Positions 62,183 to 64,000 of a stretch of 64,000 bases of DNA are shown here, piece by piece. The position numbers and the translations under genes were made by a program. The stretch is taken from positions 558,001-622,000 of the forward strand of contig CBDICR010000006.1 of the NCBI GenBank assembly GCA_965277425.1. Reading direction: 5' to 3'. Position 1 is the stretch's first letter, and every line of letters starts with the position of its first letter. The notes under the pieces are model-generated. The model was not told where the DNA came from and ran no database searches. It was given only the letters and a program-made list of their open reading frames with translations. Source of the DNA: Poindextera sp965277425 (GTDB lineage: Bacteria; Pseudomonadota; Alphaproteobacteria; Caulobacterales; Caulobacteraceae).

Positions 62183-63202
62183 CTATCCTCTTCTTGCTTT
62201 GAGAGCCCTCACGGCGTCATCGACGGAGCCGGTCTGGTCCAGCCGCTGGATGGCCGCCTCGCGAGAGCGTTGACGGGATGGCGCCGCCGACGCCGCGGCC
62301 GGGCGAACCGGCGGCGTGGCGTGCGGCGACGCGGATCGTGCCGGCCGCGCGGCGGTAGCGGCCTTGGCCTGGGCCTCGTCCCAAAGCAGGGCCTTGTGGG
62401 CGAGGCGCAGGGTGTTGGCGTCGAGCTGGCCGACCTGGTCGGCGGGCACGCCCTCGGCGACCAGATAGGCCGAGAGCGCCCGACGGCGGTCGTGGCCTTG
62501 TTTCTGATCGAATAGGGCCGGGGCGACGACGGCCAGCTTGGCCGTCTCGGTGCGAATGAACTGGTCGTAGGCCGCCTGCTGCGTGTGATGGTTGACGGCG
62601 GTCAGCCGCGCCATCTCCGCCGCTTCGGCGTCGAACTCCGCCTTTCGCGCGATATAGGCCGCCGGGTCTGTGCGCGCCATTTCCGCCTGGCGCGCCGGGG
62701 TCCAGTCGGTCCATTTGTAGCGGAAGGTGTCGACCGCAATGGGCACGATCTGGTCGAGAACGGCCTTGATCTGGGTTACGCTCTCGGCCTCGACCGCCTT
62801 GGCCTGGGCCAGCTTCCTGGCGTCGGCGGCCTCCTGCACGCTTCGCTGCACCGCCTTGTCGCGGTCGGTTTCTCTGGCCAGCACCACCTCTTGCAGGTCG
62901 CGCGGCAGGGCCTCGAACTTCGCCTTGGCTTCGGCGTCCCAGGATTGGGGCGCACGGATTGGCGGCTCGGCCGCGTCCTCGCGCTCCTCGTCAGGCTCTC
63001 CCGTTACCGCTTCGGGTTCGGGCGCCGTCTCGGCCGTGGGCTCGGCCTCGAATGGGGATATGTCTTCGGTCTGGTCGACGGGCGTGGTCGTCTCATCCGG
63101 CTCGCGCGCCGCCTCGGGCGCGGGCGCCGCCGCCTGCCCCAGCAGCCCAACCGCCTGGTCGACCGTGATCGCGCCCGTTTCGGGCGTTGAGTCTAGAGCC
63201 AT
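62183..63202 (-). CDS. Phage scaffolding-like protein
   Basis: A 339-residue protein. The first 90 residues are acidic and Pro-rich (EDISPFEAEPTAETAPEPEA); the middle is helical and charged (WDAEAKAKFEALPRDLQEVV, ETDRDKAVQRSVQEAADARK); the C-terminus is basic and Pro/Ala-rich. Directly upstream of the capsid gene, this is the typical size, position and composition of a capsid scaffold. Confidence 0.78.
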   Translation of the reverse strand: MALDSTPETGAITVDQAVGLLGQAAAPAPEAAREPDETTTPVDQTEDISPFEAEPTAETAPEPEAVTGEPDEEREDAAEPPIRAPQSWDAEAKAKFEALPRDLQEVVLARETDRDKAVQRSVQEAADARKLAQAKAVEAESVTQIKAVLDQIVPIAVDTFRYKWTDWTPARQAEMARTDPAAYIARKAEFDAEAAEMARLTAVNHHTQQAAYDQFIRTETAKLAVVAPALFDQKQGHDRRRALSAYLVAEGVPADQVGQLDANTLRLAHKALLWDEAQAKAATAARPARSASPHATPPVRPAAASAAPSRQRSREAAIQRLDQTGSVDDAVRALKARRG

Positions 63203-63406
63203 GTTTTTTCCTTGGATTTTCGCCGAAGCTGGGCGGGCTTACGGCCGCGAGGAGTTGCAGGGCTCGGAAGCGATCGGTCGCCCAAAGCCTCTAATAGTCT
63301 TATGGTCACAGTTCTGAGTTATCGGCGTCCGCCAGAATCCTTGTTCCGCGCTCGCCGAAACGTTCGCTCCCAATAAGGCTTGTCGGAGAACGACGCTGCT
63401 AGCCGG

Positions 63407-63739
63407 TCATTTTGACGCGGCGATCTTCTCCTGGTTTAATCGCCGCCAAAGCACGACGATTCCCCAGCCGACAAAGCCCCAGACGATGCCGCCGAAGGCC
63501 CCGAAGATGACGAATGCGACCTGAACGTTGACGGCTGTAAGGGCTGGCGGAAGCTGGAAGGCCACATCGGCATAAAGCGTGAATCCAATGGCGACGAGGA
63601 TAGCCGCGCCGATCACGTGCAGCGGCTTCTTCAGGGCCGATCCGACCGCCAACATCGCCATCGCCGTTTCGGGCTTGCTTACAGCGATGATCAGAGCACG
63701 GAATACATAGCGCCCCAACTCGGCAACCGTATAGTGCAT
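63407..63739 (-). CDS. Small membrane protein, three segments
   Basis: A 110-residue protein with about three hydrophobic segments (HVIGAAILVAIGFTLYADVA, VQVAFVIFGAFGGIVWGFVG with WGIVVLWRR following). Preceded immediately (2 bp) by the 63742 frame, so coupled. No known family. The 205 bp between it and the scaffold gene hold no feature I could identify. Confidence 0.6.
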   Translation of the reverse strand: MHYTVAELGRYVFRALIIAVSKPETAMAMLAVGSALKKPLHVIGAAILVAIGFTLYADVAFQLPPALTAVNVQVAFVIFGAFGGIVWGFVGWGIVVLWRRLNQEKIAASK

Positions 63740-63741
63740 GT

Positions 63742-63987
63742 TCAGCCCGCTCCAGCCCGTATGTTCGCCAGTTGCTGGCCCACAAGCGCCGGCCCTCCCG
63801 GAATCCTAAGCGTCATCAGTTCGTTGTTCCACCAGTTTTGCGCTTCTGGCCGCGCGAGACCACCCAGCACGCCGCCCAGGATCGCACCCTCCGGACCACC
63901 CACCGCGCCGCCTAATCTTGTTCCTAGCATCCCGCCGCCGACGTCGATCATGGTCGGAACAAGGTCGTGGACCGCGGCAGTCGCCAA
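63742..63987 (-). CDS. Glycine-zipper-containing protein, perhaps the C-terminal part of a larger one
   Basis: About 81 residues from a TTG; the frame stays open to the window edge, so the true start may lie outside. It contains a Gly-zipper (GGGMLGTRLGGAVGGPEGA, ILGGVLGGLA), which in other proteins inserts into membranes, then PEAQNWWNNELMTLRIPGGP. It is followed by a coupled membrane protein. It could be the end of an effector or a virion protein. Confidence 0.5.
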   Translation of the reverse strand: MATAAVHDLVPTMIDVGGGMLGTRLGGAVGGPEGAILGGVLGGLARPEAQNWWNNELMTLRIPGGPALVGQQLANIRAGAG

Positions 63988-64000
63988 CGCCGGGCTATGA

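Overview
The window is GC-rich chromosomal DNA from an alphaproteobacterium, most likely of the Caulobacterales (Caulobacter/Phenylobacterium type). This rests on the gene types, the run rpmH-rnpA-yidC-engB, the linked argB-HAD-dapD group, and the many GTG/TTG starts. It is an inference from gene content; no 16S rRNA or other marker RNA is present. No tRNA, rRNA or CRISPR array was seen.

Layout. 1-4934 (minus strand): end of an AI-2E-type permease gene, then a tightly overlapping operon kaiC-kaiB-kaiB-hybrid histidine kinase with no kaiA, and a ribbon-helix-helix protein. 5094-22804: mixed metabolism and transport, including a frameshifted ABM monooxygenase, YccF, an NRAMP-like carrier, three MFS carriers, a damaged higBA-type toxin-antitoxin locus, tam, a CusF-like exported protein with a long glycine run, a frameshifted APC permease, a CFA-type methyltransferase, a phospholipase D, a two-lobed aspartyl-protease-like protein and an OYE flavoprotein. 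22844-26000: a methyltransferase, a GST and a divergent class A beta-lactamase. 26035-29191: the conserved rpmH-rnpA-yidC-engB group behind a strong consensus promoter. 29284-41458: accessory genes (BLUF photosensor, ExoD, hydrolases, SDRs, GH18, GNAT, class III CoA-transferase, exported proteins). 41652-44184: argB-HAD phosphatase-dapD, coupled by ATGA overlaps. 44209-49410: small exported proteins, a Crp/Fnr regulator, an FMN-binding protein coupled to a double-GNAT protein, LysR and CHRD.

49549-64000 is part of a prophage, or a phage-derived element, read mainly on the minus strand. It has a scaffold-like protein, a SU10/DUF5309-type capsid protein, an IS481-family insertion, a block of non-phage genes (TPR, membrane protein, secreted protein, tandem Rap1a/Tai-like protein), a Gln/Ala-rich virion protein, proline-rich structural proteins, and a lysis cassette (holin-like, glucosaminidase, nested Rz/Rz1 spanins). 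A stretch of about 360 bp (start of one structural gene plus end of the next) is duplicated. Each copy is followed by an unrelated small envelope protein of atypical composition, an arrangement reminiscent of polymorphic effector/immunity loci. Terminase, portal and integrase are not in the window.

Two otherwise conserved genes (near 5286 and 13097) each carry a single-base frameshift, so either real decay or assembly error should be considered.
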